NCBI GenBank assembly: GCA_900545665.1
Contig: UQZU01000052.1
Coordinates: forward strand, 1 to 7,090
Source: an uncultured Collinsella sp.
Lineage (GTDB): Bacteria; Actinomycetota; Coriobacteriia; Coriobacteriales; Coriobacteriaceae
Length of the DNA stretch: 7,090 bases
Reading direction: 5' to 3'
The notes beneath the pieces are model-generated. The model was not told where the DNA came from and ran no database searches. It saw only the letters and a list, made by a program, of their open reading frames with translations. A program made the translations under genes and the position numbers. Positions 6,983 to 7,090 of the stretch are shown here, in pieces (position 1 is the stretch's first letter; each line of letters starts with the position of its first letter).

Positions 6983-7063
6983 CTGTTACGGCGCGGTCCC
7001 CGGCGCTGCCCGGGCGCCAGCGGCCGCATATGAACTTTCCTGCTCTACAGTCCTGCTCACGAC
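6983..7063. other. GC-rich intergenic spacer, no gene seen
   Basis: This is the 81-base stretch between the end of the fusion gene and the hairpin at the right edge. It contains the 8-bp palindrome GCCCGGGC and short complementary GC runs near 6998-7020 that could fold weakly. I see no open frame with a ribosome binding site and no T tract after the GC-rich part, so I do not call a terminator or RNA gene here. Confidence 0.5.
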
Positions 7064-7090
7064 GGAGGCCACATTAAGTGGCCTCCTGTT
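7064..7090 (+). terminator. Probable rho-independent terminator of the six-gene run (cut by the window edge)
   Basis: A perfect 9-bp stem, GGAGGCCAC (7064-7072) with GTGGCCTCC (7078-7086), closes the loop ATTAA. The following TGTT starts a possible T tract, but the window ends there. It lies 81 nt after the last stop codon. No T-rich sequence follows on the - strand, so a + orientation fits. Confidence 0.75.

Noticed and set aside
6998..7020. Possible GC-rich hairpin after the last gene
   Set aside because: Only short stems of about 5 bp can be drawn and no T tract follows. The hairpin at 7064-7086 is a far better terminator.

Overview
This window holds one compact run of six co-directional (+) housekeeping genes, framed by a rho-independent terminator at each end. 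The protein families, gene order and moderately high, uneven GC suggest an actinobacterium, most probably a Coriobacteriia gut lineage of the Collinsella type. That placement is an inference from gene order and the fused Tsa protein. It was not checked by any search.

Layout: positions 18-49 are the terminator of whatever lies upstream. Positions 50-158 are a short promoter region with two candidate sigma70-type promoters spaced 36 bp apart. Then come acpS (159-698, holo-ACP synthase with an unusual C-terminal tail), nnr (699-2315, bifunctional NAD(P)H-hydrate repair enzyme), alr (2318-3463, alanine racemase), a family 4 iron-sulfur uracil-DNA glycosylase (3472-4092), tsaE (4105-4611) and a single gene encoding a TsaB-RimI-TsaD fusion (4598-6982). 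An 81-base GC-rich spacer leads to a second hairpin terminator at the right edge (7064-7090). Gaps between genes are 0, 2, 8 and 12 nt, and the last pair overlaps by 14 nt, so a single polycistronic transcript is the simplest reading.

The genes serve lipid synthesis (activating acyl carrier protein), cofactor repair (NADHX/NADPHX), cell-wall precursor supply (D-alanine), DNA repair (uracil removal) and translation fidelity (t6A at tRNA position 37, plus probable ribosomal protein S18 N-acetylation). TsaE and the fusion together provide three of the four bacterial t6A components. TsaC/Sua5, which makes the threonylcarbamoyl-AMP donor, is not in the window.

I see no mobile element, CRISPR array, RNA gene, pseudogene or phage gene. 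The most notable feature is the three-domain fusion. Next are the AcpS extension and the glycosylase gene sitting inside an otherwise familiar alr-tsaE run. Nothing here looks like a wholly undescribed system.
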